Source: a virus
Reading direction: 5' to 3' (one strand)
Virus record (IMG/VR): IMGVR_UViG_3300000313_000012
Span: 1 to 25,982 of that record
DNA: 25,982 nt
The notes below the pieces were generated by a model. The model made no database searches. It saw nothing but the letters and a program-made list of their open reading frames with translations, and had not been told where the DNA came from. The position numbers and the translations under genes were made by a program. How positions within the stretch are numbered: position 1 is the stretch's first letter; every line of letters starts with the position of its first letter. Below are positions 11,040-19,329 of the stretch, one piece after another.

Positions 11040-13536
11040 TCGTGCGGCCAAGGGAGGTGGTACGTCAAAGCCGCTCGTGGACGTGGGCTTCACGTTCCCC
11101 AACGCTCAGTGGGCCGGCGGATACAGTGCAGGCATCACGCTCGGCACCGGTGCGGACTGGTTCGGCCCCCTCAACCCGCAGGCGCCGAGTGCGCCGCCAG
11201 AGGTCACCGGCCGTCGCTTCGACTATCCGTCTGGCTACAACCTCAACATCCTACCGCGCGCCTACGAGCCGATCCAGTTCTCTGACTTGCGCGCGATGGC
11301 GGATGGGTATGACGTGCTGCGCACGATCATCGAGACGCGCAAGGACCAGATGGCTGTGGGCCAGTGGTCGATCAAGCCTCGCCTCAAGCCCGACGGCACG
11401 CCTATGACTTCGCCCAACGATCCGATCATAACGGAGATCTCCGAGTTCTTCGAGATGCCGGACGGCGAGAACTTCTGGGACGCGTGGCTGCGGATGCTGC
11501 TCGAAGACCTTTTCGTCTGCGATGCGCCTTCGCTGTTCATCCAGCGCAATCGCGGCGGCAAGATGATCGCGCTGCCTCAGGTGGATGGCGCGACGATCAA
11601 GCGGGTGATCGATGACTGGGGCCGCACTCCTCTTCCTCCGGCGCCGGCGTATCAGCAGGACCTGCATGGTCTACCGGCGGTGAACTACACGACTGACGAC
11701 ATGATCTACCGCCCGCGCAACCAGCGCGTCCATAAGGTATATGGCTACAGCCCGGTCGAGCAGATCTTGATGACGGTGAACATTGCTCTCCGTCGTCAGG
11801 TGTTCTTGCTGCAGTACTACACCGAAGGCAACGTGCCGGAAGCGCTGATCGGTGCGCCTGACGGCTGGACGGTCAAGCAGATCGAAGAGTTCCAGCTGTG
11901 GTTTGATAGCGTGTTACAGGGCAACACGGCCAACCGGCGTCGCCTGCACTTCGTCCCCGGCGGCGTAGCTAAGCAGTTCCTCGACCTCAAGTCGGGAGCG
12001 TTGACGGATCAGACGGACGAGTGGCTGACGCGTATCTGCTGCTTCGCCTTCTCGATCAGCCCAACGCCTTTTATCAAGGCGATGAACCGAGCGACGGCGG
12101 ACTCGGTGAAGGAACAAGCGACCGAAGAGGGCCTTGCGCCCAATCAACGTTGGGTGAAGCAACTCGTCGACTTCATCATCCGCAAGGAGTGGTTCAAGGG
12201 GAAGTCACATACAGTCGAGTTCGCCTGGGAGATTGACGACGACGTTGACCCCAACTCCGAGATGGCCACGCTGACCGGCTATGTCAAGGCGGGTGTTCTT
12301 GCGGTCAACGAAGCTCGCAGCCGCCTAGGTGAAGACCCGACGCCGGGTGGCGACAAGCCCAAGGCACTGATCGGCACTGGCTGGGTTCCGCTCGACCCCG
12401 AGCAAGAAGCAAAGGAAATCCAGTTGAAGACGCCCGCGCAGTTGCGCGACCCGAACGCGCCGCCGAGCGACGGGTCGAAGTCTCCGCCGGGTAAGAAGCC
12501 TGACTCGAAGCAGGTCGAGTCTGCTGAAGGCGAAGGCGCCGACGATCAGGCCAATGCGGGTAGCGAGGACAGCAAGAAGCCGACGCAAGCTCCCGCTACG
12601 GGCAAGAAGGAGGTCGGCAAGTCCGCTGTCCCTTTTGGGAAAGGACTGCTGGCGTGCGACAACCCGCTGAGGAAGGCGAGTAAGAAGAGGATCATCGATC
12701 TTGACCCGGAGAGCTCCACGATACGGAAGCACCGGGCGGCGTTGGTGTCCCTGTGGAAGAAGCATCTCGCCACAGTGGGCAAGGACGTTGCACGCCAGGT
12801 GCGCGTCAAGCTCGATGAAGCTTCGAAAGCTGAGGCGCCTGACTCCGACCAGGTAAAGCGCGCTGCCGAGATTGCCAATGGCGTCGACTTGTCTGGCCTG
12901 TCCATCTTGATCGACCCCACGGCCGAAGAGCTAAAAGGTGCCGCTCAGGACGCTGCGGGACAGGTGATCGTCCAGTTCCAAGAGCTCGACCCCCACGATC
13001 TTTTCGAGCGGGTCAATGCTCGTGCCGCTGACTGGGCGTCAGAAAGGGCGGCTGAGCTTGTCGGGATGCGTGTTCTCGACGATGGGAGCGTGATCGAGAA
13101 CCCCAACGCCGATTACGCCATCACCGACAGCACGCGCGACAGGCTCAAGCAGATCATCGCTGATGGCCTGGCGAACGGTGACTCCAACGATGACATCACC
13201 GACGAGATTGAAGCCGAAGGCTTCGACTCGGACCGGGCCGAGCTTATCTCCTTCACCGAAATCTCGAGGGCGGTAGGACAAGGCGCGTTGGAGTCATACA
13301 AGGCTGCTGAGGAAGACGGCGTTGACGTGCAGAAGCAATGGCTCACTGCCGAGGACGATTTGGTAGACGAGGACATCTGCCAGCCGAACTCAGATCAGGG
13401 GCCAATCGACTTGGACGATCAATTCGACAGCGGAGACGACGCCCCGCCTGGGCACCCACGCTGCCGATGCCGGCTGGTTGGCGTAGTGGGTGGCCAGGAG
13501 GATGACAACGCAGTCGAAGATACGGGAGAAGATTGA
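11032..13536 (+). CDS. portal protein fused to MuF-like head morphogenesis domain
   Basis: An 834-aa protein. Residues about 60-460 look like a portal of the HK97/phage_portal type, with the pattern RAYEPIQFSDLRAMADGYDV and a long helical part (YSPVEQILMTVNIALRRQVF, FDSVLQGNTANRRRLHFVPG). A hydrophilic linker of about 90 residues follows, rich in Lys, Pro, Ser and Asp. The C-terminal segment resembles the SPP1 gp7/MuF domain: KQWLTAEDDLVDEDICQPNS (about 769-788), then PGHPRCRCRLV (about 806-816), with the final HPxCRC signature intact. Two usually separate genes appear joined. The start overlaps the 78-aa gene by eight bases. The portal would be the DNA entry ring and the MuF part an internal minor head protein. 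Confidence 0.85.
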   Translation: MSDRAAKGGGTSKPLVDVGFTFPNAQWAGGYSAGITLGTGADWFGPLNPQAPSAPPEVTGRRFDYPSGYNLNILPRAYEPIQFSDLRAMADGYDVLRTIIETRKDQMAVGQWSIKPRLKPDGTPMTSPNDPIITEISEFFEMPDGENFWDAWLRMLLEDLFVCDAPSLFIQRNRGGKMIALPQVDGATIKRVIDDWGRTPLPPAPAYQQDLHGLPAVNYTTDDMIYRPRNQRVHKVYGYSPVEQILMTVNIALRRQVFLLQYYTEGNVPEALIGAPDGWTVKQIEEFQLWFDSVLQGNTANRRRLHFVPGGVAKQFLDLKSGALTDQTDEWLTRICCFAFSISPTPFIKAMNRATADSVKEQATEEGLAPNQRWVKQLVDFIIRKEWFKGKSHTVEFAWEIDDDVDPNSEMATLTGYVKAGVLAVNEARSRLGEDPTPGGDKPKALIGTGWVPLDPEQEAKEIQLKTPAQLRDPNAPPSDGSKSPPGKKPDSKQVESAEGEGADDQANAGSEDSKKPTQAPATGKKEVGKSAVPFGKGLLACDNPLRKASKKRIIDLDPESSTIRKHRAALVSLWKKHLATVGKDVARQVRVKLDEASKAEAPDSDQVKRAAEIANGVDLSGLSILIDPTAEELKGAAQDAAGQVIVQFQELDPHDLFERVNARAADWASERAAELVGMRVLDDGSVIENPNADYAITDSTRDRLKQIIADGLANGDSNDDITDEIEAEGFDSDRAELISFTEISRAVGQGALESYKAAEEDGVDVQKQWLTAEDDLVDEDICQPNSDQGPIDLDDQFDSGDDAPPGHPRCRCRLVGVVGGQEDDNAVEDTGED

Positions 13537-15536
13537 TGGCCCTCAAGACAATCTACGTCCCCATTACTAAGGTGGACGAAACGCAGCGGATGGTCTACGG
13601 CGTGGTGGCCAGCGAAACTCCCGACAAGACGGGCGAGGTGCTGGACTACGACAGCTCAAAGGACTATTTCAAGTCATGGTCCGAAGAGATCCACACCAAC
13701 AGCGGCGGCAAGTCCTATGGCAACGTGCGCGCTATGCACGGGAAGGTGGCTGCCGGCATCCTCGCGCAACCGCTGGGCTTCAACGACTCGGACAAGGTGA
13801 TCGAGGCCGCGGCCAAGATCGTGGATGACAACGAGTGGGAGAAGGTGGTCAGCGGAGTCTACACCGGCTTCTCCATCGGCGGCCGTTACGTCAAGACGTG
13901 GCAAGACGGAGAGCTCAAGCGATACACTGCTTCCCCTGTGGAAGTAAGCATCGTGGATAACCCGTGCATCCCCGGAGCGAACTTCAAGCTGATTAAGGCG
14001 GACGGTGCCGTCGAGGACCGGCCCTTCATCTCACAGGAGGCAGAAAGCGTGTTCATCTCCAACGACCAAGTGGTGGCGAAGGCCCAGGAACTGGCCAAGG
14101 CCGCCGGCGTCTCGGACGGCAAGTATGCCGACTACCTCGACCAGGCTCGTAAGGAGCTCGAGGCCCAGGCCAACCCGGTTGCCAAGAGCGATACGGCGCC
14201 CGCACAGGCCTCGGTCGATCCTGAGCCGGCTCAACCCTCGGGCGACGAAGGGGCGCCGGCCACGAGCGATCCTACGCCCGCCACGGACCCGGCGCCTGCG
14301 GTCGACGCTCGCTCGGTGGTCAAGCAGGTGTGGACCACTCCCGACGGCAAGACCTTCGACAAGAAGGCGGACGCTGTCGCGCACGTCGAGAAGACCGTCG
14401 TCCCTATGTCGCCGACCGATCAGCTGAACGTCGCGCTCGAGGCCGCGAAGGCGGCGCTCGCCAAGGCATCGGCCGACGACAAGGAGGAGGGCGACTACGG
14501 GGACGTCGAGTACGCGGACCCGGGCTACCAAAAGGACAAGAAGAAGCGATACCCCGTGGACACCGAGGACCACATCCGCGCGGCGTGGAGCTACATCAAC
14601 AAGAAGAAGAACGCGGCGCAGTACTCGTCCGACGACCTGGACAAGGTCAAGGCCAAGATCATCGCGGCCTGGAAGGACAAGATCGACAAGGACGGTCCCC
14701 CGTCGGCGGCCGACAAGGCCGTGCGTGCGCAGACGCTGCAGAAGTCGCTCTACGATGTCAGCCGGCTCGTCTGCGTCATCGAGGACCTCAATTGGCTGCA
14801 GTCCAGTCTGGCGAACGAGGCTGCATGGGAAGGCGACGAGTCGCCGATCCCGGCTCAGCTGAAGGGCCAGATCGCTTCGCTCGTCGGCACGCTCAAGGCG
14901 TTGGTCGACGAGGAGACGTCGGAGATGTTCACCGACGCCGAGAGCGAGGAGTTCGCGGAACTGATGGAAGGCGCAGCGAAGGCGGTATCGCCGCTCTCGC
15001 TTCGCAAGACCATCGACTTCCTCGAGCAGTCGACGTTCTCCAAGTCGGCGACCTTCGCCACGCTGCAGAAGGTGGGCGCGCGCAACTCGAAGGCTGACCT
15101 CGAGAAGATCCAGGCGGTGCACGATCATTCTGTGGCGCTCGGGGCTACGTGCGAGAAGGATGCTGACGGCGACATGGACAAGTCGGCAGCGGGGACGCTG
15201 ACGAAGGCGGACCATGACACGCTGCAGAAGGTGGTGGCCGAGAACGAGGAGCTGAAGAAGGCCGTCGTATCAGCTGTCGAGGGCATCGGCGAGCTCACCA
15301 AGCAGATCGAGGCGCTGAAGAACACTCCTATCGCTCCGACGCCCACCAACCGATACCACGTCATCTCGAAGGGCGCTGACGATCAGCCGCACCCGGCACA
15401 GCTTGACCCCGGGCAGGCGATGGACTTTCTGAAGACCGCAGATCCGGGCGTGCTTGCTGCGGCTGCCATCAAGTTGAGCCAGGCGATGGGTGGTCGACCG
15501 ATCACCTACGCTTCGCCTGCGCCGAAGACTTCCTGA
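13536..15536 (+). CDS. XkdF-like prohead protease with DUF6582-like domain and scaffold-like tail
   Basis: A 666-aa protein. Residues 1-155 fit the XkdF/peptidase S78_2 pattern: VYGVVASETPDKTGEVLDYD, RAMHGKVAAGILAQPLGFND with candidate catalytic His68, GVYTGFSIGGRYVK with candidate Ser113, then ASPVEVSIVDNPCIPGANFK. A Pro/Ala/Asp linker (about 205-260) follows. Residues about 320-383 contain YADPGYQKDKKKRYPVDTED and HIRAAWSYINKKKNAAQYSS, then DKVKAKIIAAW, matching DUF6582. The remaining part is helical, as in scaffolding proteins. It may self-cleave or process the capsid. The ATG at 13536 shares one base with the portal stop; GGGAGA is upstream. Confidence 0.8.
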   Translation: MALKTIYVPITKVDETQRMVYGVVASETPDKTGEVLDYDSSKDYFKSWSEEIHTNSGGKSYGNVRAMHGKVAAGILAQPLGFNDSDKVIEAAAKIVDDNEWEKVVSGVYTGFSIGGRYVKTWQDGELKRYTASPVEVSIVDNPCIPGANFKLIKADGAVEDRPFISQEAESVFISNDQVVAKAQELAKAAGVSDGKYADYLDQARKELEAQANPVAKSDTAPAQASVDPEPAQPSGDEGAPATSDPTPATDPAPAVDARSVVKQVWTTPDGKTFDKKADAVAHVEKTVVPMSPTDQLNVALEAAKAALAKASADDKEEGDYGDVEYADPGYQKDKKKRYPVDTEDHIRAAWSYINKKKNAAQYSSDDLDKVKAKIIAAWKDKIDKDGPPSAADKAVRAQTLQKSLYDVSRLVCVIEDLNWLQSSLANEAAWEGDESPIPAQLKGQIASLVGTLKALVDEETSEMFTDAESEEFAELMEGAAKAVSPLSLRKTIDFLEQSTFSKSATFATLQKVGARNSKADLEKIQAVHDHSVALGATCEKDADGDMDKSAAGTLTKADHDTLQKVVAENEELKKAVVSAVEGIGELTKQIEALKNTPIAPTPTNRYHVISKGADDQPHPAQLDPGQAMDFLKTADPGVLAAAAIKLSQAMGGRPITYASPAPKTS

Positions 15537-15612
15537 GGGGCCGGAGACGGCAAGACCCTCGCCTTGACTTGACGACCGAACCTCCAACCTCCAACAGGGA
15601 AAACTCACCTCC

Positions 15613-17121
15613 ATGGACGCCAACACCATTGCCCAGACGCTCGCTGCGTTCCGGGCTGCCTACAAGTCCCCCATCGCCGACCCGCGACTGGGCGACATGC
15701 TGCAGAAGAGCACCTTCGGCCAGTCGAACTCGCCCACGTCGGGCCTCACGTTCTACGACCTCGAGCTTGGCGCGAAGTTCCTCTACCCCGTGCTCACCCC
15801 GCTGCGCAACTCGATCCCGCGTGTCTCGGGTAAGGGCGGCATCCAGGCCGCTTGGCGCGCGGTGACCGCGATCAACACCTCGGGTGTCCGCATCGGCGTC
15901 TCGGGCGGCAACCGCGGCGGCGTGATGGCTGTGGCGACGCAGGACTACACCGCGTCCTACAAGGGCATCGGCCTCGAGGACAACGTGGACTTCGAGGCGC
16001 AGTATGCCGGCATGGGCTTCGATGACGTGCGCGCCATCGCGGCCAAGACGCTGCTCGAGGCCACGATGATCGGGGAAGAGATCCTCATTCTCGGGGGCAA
16101 CTCGTCGGTCAACCTCGGCCAGGGCGGCACGCCGTCGCTGACCGCGAGCACGTCGGGCGGCACGCTCGCCACCCAGACCCTGTCCGTCATCGTCGCGCCT
16201 CTGTCGCTCGAGGGCTTCCTCAACGGCAGCGTCGCCGGCGGCGTCCAGGGCTCGATCACCCGCACCAACGCGGACAGTTCGAGCGACACCTTCGGCGGTG
16301 GCACCGGCAAGCTGTCGGCCAATGCCACGGTCAGCGTGACCGGCCCGACTGGTTCGGTCGCGGCAACCACCGCCGTCAAGACCGGCGCCGTCGGCTACGC
16401 CTGGTTCTGGGGCGCTGCTGGGTCCGAGGTTCTCGGGGCCATCACCACCATCAATTCGGTGGTCATCACGGCAACGGCGACCGGCACGCAGACTGCCGCT
16501 TCGCTGGGCACCGCGGACAACTCGGCCAACACCCTCGTCTTCGACGGCCTGCTGACCCAGTCCTTCAAGTCGGGCAGCAACGCCTATCTGGCCTCTCTGG
16601 CGACCGGCACCGCCGGCACGGGCACGCCGTTGACTTCCGACGGCGAAGGCGGCGTGGTGGAGATCGACACCATGCTGAAGTCCTTTTGGGACAACTATCG
16701 CCTGTCGCCGACGGACATCTGGGTGAACTCCCAGGAAGCGCTCAACATCTCGAAGAAGATCTTGGCCGGCGGCAGCTCGTCCAACCTGCGCTTCACCTCG
16801 GACATTCGCGACGGCATGATTGCCGGTGGTGTGATGGTGAAGGAATACCTGAACCGCTTCTCGATGGCGGGCGGTCAGGTGATCCCGATCCGCATCCACC
16901 CGAACATGCCGGCCGGCACGATCCTGGCCACGACGGGCAAGTTGCCCTACCCGCTGTCCAACGTGGCCAACGTGATGCAGATCCGCACTCGTCAGGACTA
17001 CTACCAGATCGAGTGGCCGATCCGCTCGCGTAAGTACGAGTATGGCGTGTATGCGGACGAGGTTCTGCAGCACTACTTCCCGCCGTCCATGGGGGTTATC
17101 ACCAACATCGGCAACGGCTGA
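15613..17121 (+). CDS. major capsid protein with inserted beta domain
   Basis: A 502-aa protein that I read as the HK97-fold major capsid protein. N-terminal and C-terminal parts are consistent with it: residues 20-165 (ADPRLGDMLQKSTFGQSNSP, then a long helix) and 345-500 (VEIDTMLKSFWDNYRLSPTD, GTILATTGKLPYPLSNVANV, QIEWPIRSRKYEYGVYADEV). Residues about 172-305 are Gly-, Thr-, Ser- and Ala-rich and beta-like, with VKTGAVGYAWFWGAAGSEVL at the core. This looks like an inserted domain exposed on the shell. Its ribosome site is poor: only an AGGGA about 14 bases before ATG 15613, following a pyrimidine-rich CCTCCAACCTCCAAC repeat. Expression may depend on something else upstream. Confidence 0.85.
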   Translation: MDANTIAQTLAAFRAAYKSPIADPRLGDMLQKSTFGQSNSPTSGLTFYDLELGAKFLYPVLTPLRNSIPRVSGKGGIQAAWRAVTAINTSGVRIGVSGGNRGGVMAVATQDYTASYKGIGLEDNVDFEAQYAGMGFDDVRAIAAKTLLEATMIGEEILILGGNSSVNLGQGGTPSLTASTSGGTLATQTLSVIVAPLSLEGFLNGSVAGGVQGSITRTNADSSSDTFGGGTGKLSANATVSVTGPTGSVAATTAVKTGAVGYAWFWGAAGSEVLGAITTINSVVITATATGTQTAASLGTADNSANTLVFDGLLTQSFKSGSNAYLASLATGTAGTGTPLTSDGEGGVVEIDTMLKSFWDNYRLSPTDIWVNSQEALNISKKILAGGSSSNLRFTSDIRDGMIAGGVMVKEYLNRFSMAGGQVIPIRIHPNMPAGTILATTGKLPYPLSNVANVMQIRTRQDYYQIEWPIRSRKYEYGVYADEVLQHYFPPSMGVITNIGNG

Positions 17122-17135
17122 TCGACTCGACGCAC

Positions 17136-17168
17136 GGCGCGGGGGCAGCAATGCCCTCGCGTCTTTCG
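17136..17168 (+). terminator. GCAA-loop hairpin after major capsid gene
   Basis: GGCGCGGGGGCA (17136-17147) pairs with TGCCCTCGCGTC (17152-17163) around a GCAA tetraloop, with two G-T wobbles, and a short TTTCGTT tail follows. It lies 15 bases after the capsid stop. This is a usual place for a partial terminator that lets capsid message be more abundant than tail message. The short T tract suggests incomplete termination. A structure that protects the 3' end is an alternative. Confidence 0.55.
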
Positions 17169-17203
17169 TTGGCTTGATGAACACAAGAGAAAGGAAGGGC
17201 GCC

Positions 17204-17521
17204 ATGTCGCGCGTCAAGCTGAAGGTTCCCGGCAACATCTCCGCGCTGTCGCATGGCGGCGAAGAGTTCGAGGTGTCGGGTGGCTACGTCGAAGTTCCCG
17301 AACATGCGGTCGACCATCTCGTCGCTTCGCATGGCCTGATGCGGCCGAGCGCCGACGATGAGGTGAGCGAGGACGAAGCTTCGGCGCCGGTCGATGTTGA
17401 CGATATGAACAAGGCCGAGCTGATCGCTTTCCTGAAGGGCAACGGTGTCGAGGTACCGAAGGGCGCGACGATCCCTGACCTGCGCCGGCTGGCGACGGAA
17501 CATCTTTCGAGCAAGGGGTAA
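17204..17521 (+). CDS. 105-aa head-region protein with HeH/SAP-like C-terminus
   Basis: A 105-aa protein starting MSRVKLKVPGNISALSHGGE at ATG 17204 with AGGAAGG upstream. The first 50 residues are beta-like and hold an EVPEHAVDHLVASHGL helix. An acidic linker (SADDEVSEDEASAPVDVDD) follows. Residues about 67-102 (MNKAELIAFLKGNGVEVPKG and LRRLATEHL) match the short two-helix HeH/SAP-like domain common at the end of phage head accessory proteins. It is probably a small virion or connector-associated protein. An in-frame ATG upstream at 17177 lacks a comparable ribosome site. Confidence 0.65.
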   Translation: MSRVKLKVPGNISALSHGGEEFEVSGGYVEVPEHAVDHLVASHGLMRPSADDEVSEDEASAPVDVDDMNKAELIAFLKGNGVEVPKGATIPDLRRLATEHLSSKG

Positions 17522-17528
17522 CCCAATC

Positions 17529-18338
17529 ATGGCCGCAGGTGACCTGACGTCTCTGAGCAACGTCAAGGCTTGGCTCAGCGTCTCATCGTCCGGAGACGAC
17601 GCACTGCTCGGACGTCTGGTCACCTCGGCGTCTCGCTCGATCCTCAACTACATCGGTCGACCCAACCTGCTCGTCCATTCGGTGAACGAAGTGCGTAACG
17701 GCACGGGCACCGAGCGGATGATGATGCGCGAGTTCCCCGTTCTCGCCGTGTCATCTGTGTCTGTCAATGGGTCCGTCATTCCGGCGCAGCCCGTCAATCA
17801 GCCTTTGGCCGGCGGCTACATCTTCGACCCCTGGGACGGCCAGGACGCGTCGGGGCCACAGCGACTTCAGCTCATCGGCTACTCGTTCTACTGCGGATCG
17901 GGTAACGTCACGCTTCAGTATACCGCCGGGTTCCAGTCCGTCGAGGATGATGTAGTTCCGGTCGGAGCTACGCCCTCAATCGTTGTAGCGCGTCCGTGGG
18001 CCGGCGACGTGTCGGTGACCTATGCGACTGGTGCGGCGTTGACGCCTGTAGCCTCTGCGCCGGCTGTAGGGCAATATGCCGTGTCGGCCGGCACCTACGC
18101 CTTCAACACTGGCGACGGCGGACAATCGATCATCATCTCCTACAGCTACATCCCCGAGGACCTTGAGCAAGTGTGCAACGAGGTTGTCGGCGAGGCGTAT
18201 CGCCGCAAGGACCGCATCGGCCAGGCGAGCAAGTCGTTGGGTGGACAAGAGACTATCTCGTTCATCCAGACCAAGCTCAACGCGACGGCGCAGGCGATGC
18301 TCGACCCGTACCGCCTCGTCGCTCCCATTGGGAGGTGA
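17529..18338 (+). CDS. gp6-like head-tail connector with beta insertion
   Basis: A 269-aa protein. The start, MAAGDLTSLSNVKAWLSVSS and DDALLGRLVTSASRSILNYI, and the end, PEDLEQVCNEVVGEAYRRKD and IGQASKSLGGQETIS, fit the gp6-type head-tail connector. Typical members are shorter; here an added segment, residues about 138-208, is inserted between the halves. Part of it (167-207) resembles a segment of the tail tube protein, with about half of 41 residues the same. The connector ring docks the portal to the tail. ATG 17529 begins seven bases after the previous stop; AAGGGG lies about ten bases upstream, inside the end of the previous gene. The GTG at 18342 follows its stop directly. Confidence 0.75.
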   Translation: MAAGDLTSLSNVKAWLSVSSSGDDALLGRLVTSASRSILNYIGRPNLLVHSVNEVRNGTGTERMMMREFPVLAVSSVSVNGSVIPAQPVNQPLAGGYIFDPWDGQDASGPQRLQLIGYSFYCGSGNVTLQYTAGFQSVEDDVVPVGATPSIVVARPWAGDVSVTYATGAALTPVASAPAVGQYAVSAGTYAFNTGDGGQSIIISYSYIPEDLEQVCNEVVGEAYRRKDRIGQASKSLGGQETISFIQTKLNATAQAMLDPYRLVAPIGR

Positions 18339-18341
18339 CCT

Positions 18342-18833
18342 GTGGTTCAGTTCAGCGTTGCGCTTGTCGGTGATAAGGAACTCATCGGCAAGCTCGGCTT
18401 GGTTCCTGACCGCGTGCGCAAGTCTATTCGTGCGAAGGTGCGGGCCCTGGCCATCATGCTCGAGAACAAGGTCGCTTCGGAGAAGCTCACCGGCCAGGTG
18501 CTCAACGTGCGCACCGGCAACTTGCGTCGAAGCATCTTCAACGAGGTGACGGACGAGGGTGGCGCTATCCTCGGCATCGTCGGATCGTCAGGCGACGTTC
18601 GCTACGCCGCCATCCACGAGTTTGGGGGCAAGATCGACATCCCCGAGATTGTGCCTGTCAAGGCGCGTGTCCTCGCATGGGTGAGCGGGGGCAAGACAGT
18701 GTTCGCCATGCGCGCACGCGCACACACCGTGACAATGCCCGAGCGGTCCTTCTTGCGCAGTTCGCTTGCTGAAATGCGAGATGAGATCGTCGAGGGCCTG
18801 ACCGAGGCTGTAGCGGAGGGGATGAAGGAATGA
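18342..18833 (+). CDS. HK97 gp10-like / neck protein
   Basis: A 163-aa protein starting GTG 18342, with GGAGGTGA close upstream. The pattern VRKSIRAKVRALAIMLENKV then VRTGNLRRSIFNEV, an AAIHEFGGKI motif and a PERSFLRSSLAEMRDE helix match the HK97 gp10-like family, found as a neck or tail-completion protein. The H-x-F-GG pattern after a Tyr (YAAIHEFGG) is particularly typical. It joins the connector to the tail. The stop overlaps the ATG of the next gene. Length is within the family range. Confidence 0.8.
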   Translation: MVQFSVALVGDKELIGKLGLVPDRVRKSIRAKVRALAIMLENKVASEKLTGQVLNVRTGNLRRSIFNEVTDEGGAILGIVGSSGDVRYAAIHEFGGKIDIPEIVPVKARVLAWVSGGKTVFAMRARAHTVTMPERSFLRSSLAEMRDEIVEGLTEAVAEGMKE

Positions 18834-19288
18834 GCCCGGTTCCACCCATCGGGAGACCCACGCGCGAGCAGGTGATGCAAGCGCTCTTTCTTCATCTGCA
18901 AGCCATCGCGGACTTCAAGACGGCTGGTCGCAGGTTGAAGTTATGGGCCGACGTGCCGCCAGGTGACCAGCCCGCCATGTTCTTGGTCGATCATCACGAG
19001 AAGAGCACGCCACAGCCTCGTGGGTTGCCCAACAAGCTGCTGCTCCGTGCCAACGTCTTCATCTACTTCCAATCAGGCACAGACCAGACAGTGACGCCTG
19101 ACACTTTGCTCAACGGCTATCTGGACGCTCTCGATGTTGCGTTGGCCCCCGACAACGTGATGGACGGTGTCTTCAGTCTCGGGGGAATGGTAGACCACTG
19201 CTGGGTGGAAGGCGAGACGCTCAAGGACCCCGGCGATCTAGATGGTCAGGGACTCATCATCGTGCCGCTCAACATCCTACTGCCGTAG
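18830..19288 (+). CDS. tail terminator-like protein
   Basis: A 152-aa protein starting MSPVPPIGRPTREQVMQALF. The order helix, then RRLKLWADVPPGDQPAMFLV, a KLLLRANVFIYFQSG strand and a DTLLNGYLDALDVALAPDN helix fits the lambda gpU/tail-terminator fold, and the place just before the tail tube supports it. Tail terminators end tube growth and bind the neck. It overlaps the previous stop as ATGA. Sequence similarity within this family is weak in general, so the call rests on layout and order. Confidence 0.7.
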   Translation: MSPVPPIGRPTREQVMQALFLHLQAIADFKTAGRRLKLWADVPPGDQPAMFLVDHHEKSTPQPRGLPNKLLLRANVFIYFQSGTDQTVTPDTLLNGYLDALDVALAPDNVMDGVFSLGGMVDHCWVEGETLKDPGDLDGQGLIIVPLNILLP

Positions 19289-19329
19289 GGTGTCGCTGTT
19301 CCTCAACCTCTACAAGGAGACCACGTTCC

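Noticed and set aside
14031-15215. Long minus-strand open frame (394 aa) opposite the protease gene
   Set aside because: It is Arg-, Leu- and Val-rich shadow sequence created by GC-rich third positions on the true strand, has no ribosome site, and lies wholly inside a well-supported gene.
15537-15612. Sigma-70 promoter before the capsid gene (TTGACT/TTGACG)
   Set aside because: No -10-like box is present 15-19 bases downstream of either candidate.
15502-17238. Long minus-strand open frame (578 aa) opposite the capsid gene
   Set aside because: Composition is Arg-, Gly-, Asp- and His-rich with no domain; the plus strand is clearly the capsid protein.
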